Shown one piece after another: positions 46,224 to 55,716 of a DNA stretch of 64,000 nt (its first letter is position 1; each line of letters starts with the position of its first letter). Location of the stretch: positions 124,001 through 188,000 of the forward strand of contig CAVQDQ010000003.1 of NCBI GenBank assembly GCA_963711315.1, given 5' to 3'. The DNA is from PALSA-612 sp963711315. Its GTDB lineage: Bacteria > Actinomycetota > Thermoleophilia > Gaiellales > Gaiellaceae. The position numbers and the translations under genes are program-made. Under the pieces are notes generated by a model that did no database searches, was not told where the DNA came from, and saw nothing but the letters and a program-made list of their open reading frames with translations.

Positions 46224-46532
46224 AGAAATCCTCCCCTTTCAGGTTCAGAATTGCGGGAAGTCGGCAGCCTCGCGAACGTGGCAGGCAAGGGTCGTTGCGC
46301 CTTTGCGCAGCAGTAGACCGCCTCCCCGGCACCTCCGCATGGCCGCAGTATTCGCCTCCTCCCCTTTAGCCTGCTCTCCCTGAGTCAGGCTCGTCGCAGC
46401 TAGTGGTAAGCCGCAAGTAATACGAGAAGATGATTCACTTGTGCGCGGCTCAGCACCATCGGGGGATGCGCTGATCCGCCTACGGGTTTCCCCGCAAGGA
46501 GACTTGCGCGAGCGGCGAACACGGACTCTCGC
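46224..46532 (-). other. 309-base gap: structured 5' region of the surface-protein gene and a possible ferritin-side hairpin
   Basis: Just before the surface-protein gene the minus strand can form GGTC-GCGC-AAAG-GCGC-GACC stems (about 46270-46320), and next to it GCCT...ACG-UUCG-CG...AGGC, a UUCG-capped hairpin (about 46263-46285). A TATTAC box (46422-46417) may be its -10. At 46494-46509 CGCAAG-TCTC-CTTGCG could terminate an antiparallel or upstream transcript. I cannot assign a riboswitch class. Confidence 0.3.
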
Positions 46533-47057
46533 TTAGAGCGCGCCGCCGGCGGCGGGAGGAGCGCCCACCTCGAGCGGGCTCTCTTCGCCGCCCTGCCGGC
46601 TGAGGTACTCCTCGACGAGCAGGAGGCTGTCCTTGCCGCGCTCGACGACGGCGAGCAGGTCGGACATGCTCGACACCTCCTCGCGCTGCTCCTGGAGGAA
46701 CCAGTGGAGGAACTGCTCGCCGACGAGCTCGCCTTCCTCGCGCGCGAGGGCGACGAGCGCGGCGATCTGCTCCGTGACGGTCTTCTCCTGATCGAGCGCC
46801 AGGCGCACCGGCGCGACCGCGTCGTCGAATGACGTCTGCGGCGCTTGCACCCCGGGAACGAGGACGTCCCGGCCTGCGTCGAGCAGGTACTGGACGAGCA
46901 TCATCGCGTGGTTCCGTTCCTCGACCGCCTGCCGGTAGAAGTGCGCTGCCAGCTGGGGCAGGGTCTCGCCGTCGTAGTAGACGGCGATCGCGATGTACTG
47001 CTGCGAGGCCGCGAACTCGTGCCCGATCTGCTCGTTGATCGACGCGGGGAAGCTCAT
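46533..47057 (-). CDS. ferritin (non-heme)
   Basis: The 174-residue four-helix protein has the diiron ferroxidase ligands in NEQIGHEFAASQQY, AVEERNHAMML (ExxH) and FLHWFLQEQREEV, as in bacterial FtnA-type ferritins. It oxidises and stores iron in a 24-mer. The C-terminal tail (EVGAPPAAGGAL) is low complexity. Its ATG overlaps the stop of the cyclase gene (ATGA), so it would be co-translated with that signalling protein. Confidence 0.92.
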   Translation of the reverse strand: MSFPASINEQIGHEFAASQQYIAIAVYYDGETLPQLAAHFYRQAVEERNHAMMLVQYLLDAGRDVLVPGVQAPQTSFDDAVAPVRLALDQEKTVTEQIAALVALAREEGELVGEQFLHWFLQEQREEVSSMSDLLAVVERGKDSLLLVEEYLSRQGGEESPLEVGAPPAAGGAL

Positions 47058-48409
47058 GCGGTGACTCTATCCACTGCGAACAGCTGCCACTCTCCCGGCA
47101 CGCCCTTCAGCTCGTGAACGCCTCGGTCGGCGAATGCGATGCCGGAGCCGGCAACGAGATCCTTGACGGTGCTCGACACGAGCACCTCCCCCGCTTCGGC
47201 CTGCGAGGCCACACGCGCTCCCGTGTGTACGGCGATACCCGCCACCTTGCCATCCACCACCTCGCACTCCCCCGTATGTAGACCGGCTCGTACTTCGATC
47301 CCGAGCCCCCTCACGTCGTCGACGATCGCGCTCGCACAGCGGACAGCCCGTGCAGGTCCGTCGAACGAGGCAAAGAACCCGTCGCCTGCCGTGTCGACCT
47401 CCTGGCCGCGGAAGCGCACGAGCTGGCGGCGGACGGTCTCGTGATGGCGCTCCAGCAGCTCGCGCCACGCGCGGTCGCCCAGCGCGGCCAGCCGCGTGCT
47501 CGAGTCGACGATGTCGGTGAAGAGCACCGTTGCGAGCACGCGATCCGGCTCGGCCTGCTCCCAGCCGCCCTCCTCCCAGAGATGGGTCAGAAAGCGTTCG
47601 ACCTCCGCGTTGATCGCGTCCGTGCCGCGGCCGAAGTGGAGGTGAGCGGCGCCCGGAACCTCGATGAAGCGAGCGCCGGGGATGCGATCGGCCATCCATC
47701 GCGCCGCCTCGGCGGGCACGATCGTGTCTTCGGAACCGTGGAGAATGAGGGTCGGAACGCGAATCGCCGGAAGCACCTCACGGACGTCGATCTCGCGATT
47801 CATTCTCGCGAGCGCTTCGAGCGCCCCCGGGCTCGCGGACCAGCGGAGGTAATCGACGATCGTCGCGGCGTCCTCTGTCTCCCATCCCGGCAGCTTCCTC
47901 ACGTCCGCTTCCGCCTCAGCACGAGTCCCGTAAAGACGAAGGTCGGCCGCCTCGACGTTCCGGCGGTACTGCTCCTCTGTCTGGCCCCACGGATAGTCCG
48001 GCGCCCACATCGTGCGCGGGAAGCCGCCCCGAAGGACAAGGGCCGCAGTCCGCTCTGGATACGTAGCAGCAAAGAGCAGGCTCATTGGTGCCCCTTCCGC
48101 GACGCCAAACACGGCCGCCCGCCGAGAGCCGACGGCATCCATCACCGCACGGAGGTCGTCCATGCGCGCCTCGAGGGTCGGCGCGCCTTCAACCCGGTCG
48201 GACATGCCCGTTCCACGCTTGTCGAACAAGAGCAACCGCGAGAAGGCCGCCAGCTGCTGAAGCCCCTGTGCGAACAAAGGCACCGTCCAGCGCAGCTCGA
48301 TGTGCGAGACGAAGCCGGGCACGTATACCAGGTCGAACGGGCCGTCGCCGACTACCTGGTAGGCGATCGAGACGTCTCCACTTCGTGCGTACAGGGTTTC
48401 GGGACGCAC
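47054..48409 (-). CDS. alpha/beta-hydrolase-like sensor fused to a class III nucleotidyl cyclase
   Basis: From GTG 48409 (451 residues) the N-terminal half is an alpha/beta-hydrolase fold (ISIAYQVVGDGPFDLVYVPG type; LLLFDKRGTGMSD; LHGSEDTIVP; AAHLHFG). The nucleophile elbow, normally GxSxG, reads GVAEGAP, with Ala in place of Ser, so it is probably a binding/sensor domain. The C-terminal half is a class III cyclase: VLFTDIVDSSTRLAALGDR (first metal Asp), DTAGDGFFASF (second) and AGLHTGECE. It would make cAMP or a relative in response to a ligand. The open frame upstream of 48409 is a shadow of the divergent gene. Confidence 0.82.
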   Translation of the reverse strand: MRPETLYARSGDVSIAYQVVGDGPFDLVYVPGFVSHIELRWTVPLFAQGLQQLAAFSRLLLFDKRGTGMSDRVEGAPTLEARMDDLRAVMDAVGSRRAAVFGVAEGAPMSLLFAATYPERTAALVLRGGFPRTMWAPDYPWGQTEEQYRRNVEAADLRLYGTRAEAEADVRKLPGWETEDAATIVDYLRWSASPGALEALARMNREIDVREVLPAIRVPTLILHGSEDTIVPAEAARWMADRIPGARFIEVPGAAHLHFGRGTDAINAEVERFLTHLWEEGGWEQAEPDRVLATVLFTDIVDSSTRLAALGDRAWRELLERHHETVRRQLVRFRGQEVDTAGDGFFASFDGPARAVRCASAIVDDVRGLGIEVRAGLHTGECEVVDGKVAGIAVHTGARVASQAEAGEVLVSSTVKDLVAGSGIAFADRGVHELKGVPGEWQLFAVDRVTA

Positions 48410-48460
48410 GGCCGTAGTCTGGCGCGTTCCGTCCTGCCTCGCTGCATATGCTCTGCCGCG

Positions 48461-49803
48461 ATGGAACCCAGGCGAGTGGTCATCGTCGGCGCTGCCGGCC
48501 GCGACTTTCACAACTTCAACGTCCTCTTCCGCGACTCGGACGCGCACGAGGTGGTGGCGTTCACCGCCACCCAGATCCCGAACATCGAAGGCCGCGTCTA
48601 CCCGCCGGAGCTGGCCGGGCAGCCGGTATCCCGTCGGCATCCCGATCCGGCCCGAGTCCGAGCTCGAAGACATCATCGCCGAGCACGAGGCGAACGAGAT
48701 CGTGTTCTCGTATTCGGACGTCTCGCACGAGCACGTGATGCACATCGCGTCGCGGGCGCTCGCGGCGGGAGCGGACTTCCGGCTACTGGCGCCACAGGAG
48801 ACCGAGCTGCCCTCGAGGAAGCCGTGCGTCGCCATCAGCGCCGTGCGCACCGGCGCCGGCAAGAGCCAGACGAGCCGCCGCGTGACGGAGATCCTTCGCG
48901 CGGGCGGCCACCGCGTGGCCGTGCTCCGCCACCCCATGCCGTACGGCGATCTCTCGAAACAGGTGGCGCAGCGCTTCGCGCGCTACGAGGATCTCGAGGC
49001 CGCCGACTGCACGATCGAGGAGCGCGAGGAGTACGAGCCGCACATCGCCGCCGGCAACCTCGTCTTTGCCGGCATCGACTACGCGCAGATCCTCGACCTG
49101 GCCGAGGACGAGGCCGATGTGATCGTCTGGGAAGGCGGCAACAACGACACGCCGTTCATCCGGCCCGACCTCCATCTCGTCATTCTCGACCCGCACAGGG
49201 CCGGCCACGAGCTCCGCTTCCACCCCGGCGAGACGAACCTCCGCATGGCCGACGTCTGCATCGTCAACAAGGTGGACAGCGCGCCCGAGAGTGCTGTGGA
49301 GCGAGGTGCTCGCGTCGGTTCGCGTGCACAACCCGAAGGCCCAGGTCGTGCTCGCCGCCTCGCCGATCGAGGTCGAAGGCGGCGGCGACCAGATCCACGG
49401 CAAGCGCGTCCTCTGCATCGAGGACGGGCCGACGCTGACCCACGGCGACATGACGTTCGGCGCCGCGGTGCTGGCTGCCCAGGACTACGGGGCTGCGGAG
49501 CTCGTCGATCCGAGGCCGTTCGCCGTCGGCTCCATTGCCGAGACGTTCGTGAAGTACCCGAAGACGGGAACGCTGCTGCCGGCGATGGGCTACGGCGACG
49601 AGCAGACGGAGGAGCTTCGCGAGACGATTGCGCGCTCCGACGCCGAGCTCGTGCTCATCGGGACGCCGATCGACCTGCGCCGCCTGATCGACTTCGACCG
49701 GCCGGCGCTACGGGTGAGCTACCGGCTGCAGGAGGTCGGCGAGCCGACGCTCGCATCGATCTTCGCCGAGCGCGGCCTCATCTCCCAGCAAGCGCTCGTC
49801 TAA
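48461..49803 (+). CDS. cyclic 2,3-diphosphoglycerate synthetase-family GTPase-like protein, two frameshifts
   Basis: The start is ATG 48461 behind TATGCT (48447-48452): RRVVIVGAAGRDFHNFNVLF, then a frame change near 48625 into PESELEDIIAEHEANEIVFS, a P-loop (RTGAGKSQTSRRV), DEADVIVWEGGNNDTPFIRP and ADVCIVNKVDSA. A second change near 49290 leads to HNPKAQVVLAASPIEVEGG and the C terminus (49803). This is the family of methanogen Cps, which cyclises 2,3-diphosphoglycerate with ATP to a thermoprotectant; many bacteria have homologues of unproven function. Joined length is about 447 residues. Confidence 0.75.
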
Positions 49804-49819
49804 CCGCCGGCCGGAAGCC

Positions 49820-50837
49820 TCAGCTCGGGAAGTACCGATCGCGCAGGGCAGTGGTCGTCTGCGTCGGGAGCACATCGGCGTCGAGGAGCTCCTCGACGGT
49901 CACGGAGGAGAACGTCGACTGGTCTACGAGCAGCGCTCGGTAGCGGGCGCACGCCTCGGCGAAGTCCGTGTTGCCGGCTGGATGCACCACAACGTAGAGG
50001 CCCCACCTCCAGGTGTCGCTCACGTGCTGGAGCATGGACAGCAGCAGCAGGTGCTCGAGCCACATCACGCAGAGCTCCGACCTCCCCGTGACCGCGTCGG
50101 TCGCTCCGGCCGCGAATGCCCCCGACCGCTCGGCGACCTCCAGGTTGCGCCACAGGTTCCGTGGCTTCGGGATCTCGGGCTTCGCCCACTCGTGATAGTT
50201 GACGTCGACGCCGACGATCCCCAGCGTTCCGTCGCCGAGATCGAGTACGAACGCCGCGTCAAAAGCGCGGAGGCTGTTCAGGTATGCGGGATCGAGGCGG
50301 CCCGGCGAATGCGCGAAGCGGACCTCGGAGACAACGCCAGGAGCGTTCGGCCACCAGGTGTGGACTGCCCGGTCGGCCAACGCGAAGTCGGCGGCCAGGT
50401 CGCCGAAGAGGTTGAAGGCCATCGTCGGTGACCATAGGAGGTCGGCCCATAGCCGCTGGTGATCGAAGCTCTGGTGTGGCTCGACTGAAGGACGTGCGGT
50501 CCGTCGCCGCGTCGAGCGCACCCGCAGTAAGGAAGTTCGCGCCGGTCTCGCGGGCGTAGTCGAGCGGCAGGCGGCTACCGGCGGGACGGAACGGTTTCCC
50601 GTCGCGCGGGACGATCGGCTGCGAGCCGATCGGGTGGCCGTGGGCCTCACGCCACTGCGCCTGGTGGTAGCGCAGCCTCCGACGGAAGTCGGTCATCGCC
50701 GGCCGGCGCGGCACATGGTCGTCGGCTTCCCAGCAGTGCATGGCCTCGAGCTCTTGCCTCGTGAGCGCGGCCACATCGACATCGTATTGCCGGCATCCAC
50801 ACCCTGGCAGTAGGTAGCCCGCCGCCGCGGCCGACAT
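49820..50837 (-). CDS. PD-(D/E)XK-like putative restriction endonuclease, one frameshift
   Basis: ATG 50837 opens MSAAAAGYLLPGCGCRQYDV; the frame changes near 50500 (DAATDRTSF / VEPHQSFDHQRLWADLL) and continues to 49820. The central part (SPTMAFNLFGDLAADFALA; DAAFVLDLGDGTLGIVGVDV then NYHEWAKP) resembles the PGN_0703-type putative nuclease family. The expected (D/E)xK reads DVN, so activity is uncertain. No methyltransferase neighbours it. Joined length is about 338 residues. Confidence 0.5.
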
Positions 50838-50877
50838 GGCGGCCGCGGCGCTCTAACGTCACTCGGAGACCACCTCC

Positions 50878-50905
50878 CGGGCGGAAGTCGTGAGACTTCC
50901 GCCCG
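50878..50905. terminator. hairpin upstream of the DUF4331 gene
   Basis: CGGGCGGAAGTC (50878-50889), loop GTGA, GACTTCCGCCCG (50894-50905): a perfect 12-base-pair stem. It lies in the region between the divergent nuclease-like and DUF4331 genes, so it may be a leader attenuator or operator rather than a terminator of either gene. Confidence 0.4.
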
Positions 50906-51000
50906 CCTGGACCGAACCGGTCCGAGTTCCTCGACGAATGCCCTTTCGACTACGGCCGCACACCCCGACTCGGACGGCCGTCGAACGAAAGGAGCAACCG

Positions 51001-52305
51001 ATGCGCAAGTACGCACTGGCCGCCTTGGGAATCACCGCGGCGGCCGTGGCGGCGGTGCTGGTCGGGCCCAACCTTGCGGGCAAGGGCACGGCATCCAGTC
51101 ACCGCGAGGCGCCGCTGATCGCCGAGGATCCGTCGGGCGACAACACGGATCTCTACGCGTTCCGCAGCCCCGACAAGCCCAACACGCTGACGATCGTGTC
51201 CAACTGGATCCCGGGGGAAGACCCCGCCGCAGGCCCCAACTGGTACACGTTCTCGCCCAGCGCCCGCTACAACATCAAGATCGACCGCAACGGGGACGGT
51301 CGGGCGGACATCACGTACGCGTTCCGCTTCAAGACCGCTACGGGCCCGCTCTTCCTCGGCAACACCACGCAGTCGTTCACGGTCACGAGGAACAGCAAGG
51401 CCTACGCCAAGGGGACGACGCCGCCGAACAACATCGGTCCGCGGCTACTCAGCTTCCTCGAGGTAAAGGACTACAAGGCCGCAGTCGCGAAGTCGATCGT
51501 CTCAGCGCCGGGCGGCGTGAAGGTCTTCGCCGGCCAGCGTGACGACGCGTTCTTCGGCGACATCGGCGCAATCTTCGACCTGCTCGGCTTCCGCAAGGCC
51601 GGCACGACGGGGAACATGGGCGGCGGCAAGGACTTCTTCGCCGGCTACAACGTCCACGCCGTCGCGCTCCAGATCCCGATCAGCCAGCTCGACAACGCGA
51701 AGCACACGATTGGTATCTGGACGTCGACCGACCGCCGGAACGTCACGGTGGCGGGGAAGCTCAACCGCGGCTGGACGCAGGTGTCCCGCCTCGGCAACCC
51801 GCTGATCAACGAGGTCATCATCCCGACCTCGCTGAAGGACGCCTGGAACCGCGGTCAGCCGGCCCAGGACGCGAAGTACCTGAAGTACTACACCAGCCCG
51901 CTGCTCGCAGCGACCATCAACACCGTCTACAAGCTCGGCGTCCCGGCGACCAACCGTGACGACCTCGTGGCGGTGCTGCTGACGGGCATTCCGAACGTCA
52001 CGTTCACGGGCGCAAGGCCCGCTGACATGCTGCGGATCAACCTCGCCGTCCCGGTGACGCCGGCCGGCAAGGTCAGCCGCCTGGGCGTGCTCGGCGGCGA
52101 CAACCAGGGCTGGCCGAACGGCCGCCGGCTCGGCGATGACGTGATCGACATCGCGGAGCAGGCAGTGGCCGGGTTCCTGAAGGGCAAGAAGCTGCCGCTC
52201 GGTGACGGTGTCAACTCGGGTGACGTGTCGAACCTCGGCTCGTTCCCGTACGAGTCGCACCCGGCCGAGGGCTTCGCCAACTCGAAGGGACTGCAGAAGC
52301 CATAG
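51001..52305 (+). CDS. DUF4331 secreted protein
   Basis: ATG 51001 has AAGGAG eight bases upstream. The 434-residue product has a signal sequence (MRKYALAALGITAAAVAAVL) and the DUF4331 hallmarks SSHREAPLIAEDPSGDNTDL, YAFRSPDKPNTLTIVSNWIP and the C-terminal DNQGWPNGRRLGDDVIDIAE. Such proteins are exported and of unknown function. It is the first gene of a six-gene operon ending in an ECF sigma factor, which suggests it is the main regulon product. Confidence 0.9.
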   Translation: MRKYALAALGITAAAVAAVLVGPNLAGKGTASSHREAPLIAEDPSGDNTDLYAFRSPDKPNTLTIVSNWIPGEDPAAGPNWYTFSPSARYNIKIDRNGDGRADITYAFRFKTATGPLFLGNTTQSFTVTRNSKAYAKGTTPPNNIGPRLLSFLEVKDYKAAVAKSIVSAPGGVKVFAGQRDDAFFGDIGAIFDLLGFRKAGTTGNMGGGKDFFAGYNVHAVALQIPISQLDNAKHTIGIWTSTDRRNVTVAGKLNRGWTQVSRLGNPLINEVIIPTSLKDAWNRGQPAQDAKYLKYYTSPLLAATINTVYKLGVPATNRDDLVAVLLTGIPNVTFTGARPADMLRINLAVPVTPAGKVSRLGVLGGDNQGWPNGRRLGDDVIDIAEQAVAGFLKGKKLPLGDGVNSGDVSNLGSFPYESHPAEGFANSKGLQKP

Positions 52306-52317
52306 GCCCTCCACACA

Positions 52318-52340
52318 GGGGGAGGCCCCGCGCCTCCCCC
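52318..52340 (+). terminator. hairpin between the DUF4331 and TPR genes
   Basis: GGGGGAGGC (52318-52326), loop CCCGC, GCCTCCCCC (52332-52340): nine perfect base pairs, directly after the DUF4331 stop. It could be a partial terminator or an mRNA stability element that lowers expression of the downstream genes. Confidence 0.5.
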
Positions 52341-52353
52341 CGCCCTCCCTCCC

Positions 52354-53670
52354 ATGAGACACACGATCCTCATAGCCACCACCACTCTCATCGCCGCCGG
52401 GGCGTTCGTGCTCTTCGGCGGCGCATTGCGAGAGTCGTCGTCGGCCGGGGCCTCGGCTCTGCCGTCCGAGCGCGTGGCTGCGACCTTCGACCCGGCGTTC
52501 TCGTCGGCGCAGAACGCCGCCGCGCTCGTCCTGCATCTCCAGCAGCATCTTCGCCAGACACCCGACGACGCTGCGTCCAACGCGCTGCTGGGGCTGGCCT
52601 ACGAGCAGCGAGCGCGGGAGACCGGAGACGCGGCCTACTACCCGCGGGCGGAATCAGTGCTGCGCCGGGCGCTCGAGCTCGACGACGAGAACGCCGTGGC
52701 GTTCTCGGGTCTGGCCTCGCTCGCCCTGTCACGCCATCGCTTCGGCGAGGCGCTCGTCCTCGCTCGGCGCGCCCGCGCACTCTCACCCACGGAGGCGCGC
52801 ACGCTCGGCGCCGTCGGCGACGCGCTCGTCGAGCTCGGCCGCTACGACGAGGCGTTCGCGACCTTCGACAAGCTGGCGCGGCTCAAGCCGGGCCTTCCGG
52901 CCTACGCCCGCGTGTCGTACGCGCGAGAGCTGCTCGGTAATCGGGCCGGCGCCGTCGCCGCCATGCGGCTGGCCGCCGAGACTGCGGTGCCCGGTTCCGA
53001 ATCGGCCGCCTGGACGGCTCTGCACCTCGGAAAGCTCTTCTTCTCGGGAGGCGACCACGCGAGCGCGGAGCGGGAGTTCCGTGTTGCGCTCGCCCACGTT
53101 CCCGGATACGCAGCCGCTTTCGACGGCCTCGCATTGGTCGAGGCCGCTCGGAAGCGGCTGCCCCGGGCGATCTCCCTGGAAAGACGGGCGGTCGCGGCCG
53201 TGCCCCTGCCCCAGTACGTCGCTAATCTCGGCGACCTCCTGCAGAGGGCCGGCCGGCCAAGAGCGGCCGCCCGGCAGTACTCCGTCGTTGGCGCCATCGA
53301 CCGCATACAGCGTGCGAACGGCGTCAAGACGGATCTCGAGCTGGCGCTGTTCCGCATCGACCACGACCGGGGATTGGAGGCAGCCATACGCCAGGCGCTC
53401 GCCGCGTACCGGGTACGACCGTCGATCGACGCCGCCGACGTCGTGGCGTGGGGCCTGGCGCGCAGCGGCCGTTGCGATGAGGCAAGGCGCTACTCGAAGC
53501 TCGCACTCCGCCTCGGCACGGAAGACTCGCTGAAGTTCTTCCACAGGGGGATGATCGAGCGCTGCCTCGGCGCTGACGCTGCCGGTGAGCGATGGCTCCG
53601 CCGCGCTCTCGACCTCAACCCCGGCTTCTCCCCGCTCTGGTCGCCGATCGCCCGAAGGTACGCACGATGA
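52354..53670 (+). CDS. secreted or membrane-anchored TPR protein
   Basis: A 438-residue protein with an N-terminal signal anchor (HTILIATTTLIAAGAFVLFG) followed by about eight tetratricopeptide repeats, e.g. RALELDDENAVAFSGLASLA and ALVELGRYDEAFATFDKLAR. TPRs make a binding groove for partner proteins. It sits 48 bases after DUF4331, and its stop overlaps the transporter start (ATGA), so it probably helps to assemble or export an operon partner. Confidence 0.82.
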   Translation: MRHTILIATTTLIAAGAFVLFGGALRESSSAGASALPSERVAATFDPAFSSAQNAAALVLHLQQHLRQTPDDAASNALLGLAYEQRARETGDAAYYPRAESVLRRALELDDENAVAFSGLASLALSRHRFGEALVLARRARALSPTEARTLGAVGDALVELGRYDEAFATFDKLARLKPGLPAYARVSYARELLGNRAGAVAAMRLAAETAVPGSESAAWTALHLGKLFFSGGDHASAEREFRVALAHVPGYAAAFDGLALVEAARKRLPRAISLERRAVAAVPLPQYVANLGDLLQRAGRPRAAARQYSVVGAIDRIQRANGVKTDLELALFRIDHDRGLEAAIRQALAAYRVRPSIDAADVVAWGLARSGRCDEARRYSKLALRLGTEDSLKFFHRGMIERCLGADAAGERWLRRALDLNPGFSPLWSPIARRYAR

Positions 53671-55011
53671 AGCGCCTCGCTGTCGTTGTCGCCGCCGGCA
53701 TTGCGCTGGCGCTGCCGGCGGTCGCGCTGGCCCACCCGCTCGGCAACTTCACGATCAACCACTCGAGCTCTCTCGTCGTGTCGGGCGACCGGCCGTACGT
53801 GCACTACGTCCTCGACATGGCGGAGATCCCGACACTTCAGGCTCGCCAGGCCGGCCGGATCAATGCGACGGCGCTGCGTCGGCAGGTCGTTCCGGGCATC
53901 GCGCTACTCGTGGACGGCCGCCGCGTCGAGCTGAAGGCCATGCGCCAGCGGGTGCAGCTTCGACCCGGCGCGGGAGGGTTGCCAACGGCGCGGTACGAGC
54001 TCGTGCTCGCCGGCCCGCGGCTCCGAAGCACCTCGTCGCTCGACCTGCGGGACGAGACGTACGCCGGGTCGCCTGGGCTGGAAAGAGGTCGTTGTCTCGG
54101 CTGTCGCCGGCGCGCACATCGCCTCGTCGACCGCGCCGGCAATCAGCCCGTCGGATCAGTTGCGCGCGTATCCCCAGGACAGTCTCTCGAGCCCGCTCGC
54201 GGTCACGCGGGCACGCACCAGAGTCGAGCCCGGCGACGCGTCAGGCATGCCGCCGCAGCTCACGGCAACGTTCGCCGAGAAGCACGCCAGGGGCTTCGAG
54301 TCGCTCGTCACGCGCGATCTGGGAGCGACCGGCATCCTCCTGGCACTCGCGCTGGCGCTCTTCTGGGGCGCCGCACACGCACTCGGTCCGGGACATGGCA
54401 AGTCGATCGTCGCCGCGTACCTCATCGGCCAGCGCGGAACGGTGCGCCACGCCGCCTACCTCGGTGGCATCGTCACCGTCACGCACACGGCCGGCGTGTT
54501 CGCACTTGGCGCCGTCACGCTGCTGCTCTCCGAGCTGATCGTGCCCGAGGACCTGTATCCCTGGCTCAACCTGGTCGCCGGGCTGATGGTGGTCTCGATC
54601 GGCGCCGGCGTTCTTCGCGCACGCCTTGCGCACCGACGCGCGCACAGCCGCGGACATGATCATCACCACCACGGCCACGATCACGACCACCATCACGATC
54701 TCTCGCTGCGCTCGCTCTTTGCCGTAGGAGTCTCCGGCGGGCTACTGCCGTGCCCGTCCGCGCTTGTGGTGCTGCTGGCGGCGATCTCGCTGCATCGCAC
54801 GGCGTTCGGTCTCGTGCTCGTGCTCGCGTTCAGCGTCGGCCTCGCGATCACGATCACGGCCATCGGCCTCGTCGCCGTCCTGGCGAGAGGAGTCTTCCGC
54901 CGGAAGAGCTTCGACGGCCGGCTCGTGCGGGCACTGCCCGCGGTGAGCGCCGTCGCCATCCTCGTCGCCGGTCTGCTGATGACCGTGCGCGCCCTGCCAA
55001 ACGTGAGCTGA
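53667..55011 (+). CDS. HupE/NicO-family metal transporter, one frameshift
   Basis: ATG 53667 starts with a signal-like helix (MKRLAVVVAAGIALALPAVA) and an extracellular domain (AHPLGNFTINHSSSLVV). After a frame change near 54075 (LGWKEVVVSAVAGAHIAS) six membrane helices follow, with the NicO motif HALGPGHGKSIVAAYLIG, a His-rich metal loop (GHDHHHHGHDHDHHHD) and VSGGLLPCPSALVVLLAAIS. Ni or Co export or uptake is expected. Joined length is about 447 residues. It is coupled to the TPR gene upstream. Confidence 0.8.
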
Positions 55012-55025
55012 AAGGAGCACGCAAC

Positions 55026-55712
55026 ATGTTCGGACTCGACGACATGATCGCCAATCTCTCCGACGGGACGACGTTCGGCATCGTCATGGTCGTCGCGGTG
55101 CTGCTCGGCCTGCGCCATGCAACCGATCCCGATCACCTCGCGGCGGTGACGGCCGTAGCTGCCGGCAGCGGGGATCAAGGCGGACGCCAGTCGGCACGGC
55201 TCGGCCTCGCATGGGGAGGCGGTCATGCGCTTACCCTCTTCGTGTTCGGACTGCCGATCGTCCTCTTCGCGGCGTTCCTGCCGGGCATCGTTCAGCAAGG
55301 TGCCGAAGCGCTCGTCGGCCTCGTGATCATCGCGCTGGCTGTCTGGCTGCTCGCACGCTGGCGGCGCGGCTATTTCGATCCGGCGAACAGGTCGGGCGGG
55401 CGGGCCGCACGAACGCCACGCCAGGCCTTCGGCGTCGGGCTGCTACACGGCGTCGGCGGCAGCGCCGGTGTGGGCGCAATCCTGCTCGCGACCATCGACA
55501 ATCGTGCGCTCGCCGTGGCAGGGCTCGTCGTGCTCGCAGCATTCACGGCGGTCTCGATGACCGTGTTGACGACGGGCTTCGGCGCCGCCTTGGCACGGCG
55601 GCCGGTTCAGAGATCGCTCACCCGCGTCATCCCGGTGCTAGGCGTGGCCAGCCTGGCGTTCGGCGCCTGGTACGCTCTCGGCGCTCTGGAGCTGGCGCCG
55701 TACTACTTCTGA
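55026..55712 (+). CDS. NicO-like nickel/cobalt-type membrane transporter
   Basis: The 228-residue protein has six helices and the NiCoT-like motif LRHATDPDHLAAVTAV in the second helix, with HGVGGSAGVG in a later one. Metal coordination by His/Asp in the HxxxDxDH motif is known in the family. A ribosome site (AAAGGAG) precedes ATG 55026, 14 bases after the previous stop; the anti-sigma gene begins four bases later. Urease accessory UreH proteins are also close relatives. Confidence 0.82.
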   Translation: MFGLDDMIANLSDGTTFGIVMVVAVLLGLRHATDPDHLAAVTAVAAGSGDQGGRQSARLGLAWGGGHALTLFVFGLPIVLFAAFLPGIVQQGAEALVGLVIIALAVWLLARWRRGYFDPANRSGGRAARTPRQAFGVGLLHGVGGSAGVGAILLATIDNRALAVAGLVVLAAFTAVSMTVLTTGFGAALARRPVQRSLTRVIPVLGVASLAFGAWYALGALELAPYYF

Positions 55713-55716
55713 GCCG

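Noticed and set aside
46224..46440. Cyclic-di-GMP (GEMM) riboswitch before the surface-protein gene
   Set aside because: A GCAAAGG segment and GC-rich hairpins invite the idea, but the conserved blocks are not in the right order. Without a covariance search I call it only a structured leader.
49820..50837. Restriction-modification or other phage-defence system
   Set aside because: Only a doubtful nuclease-like protein is present; no methyltransferase, helicase, toxin or CRISPR genes accompany it.
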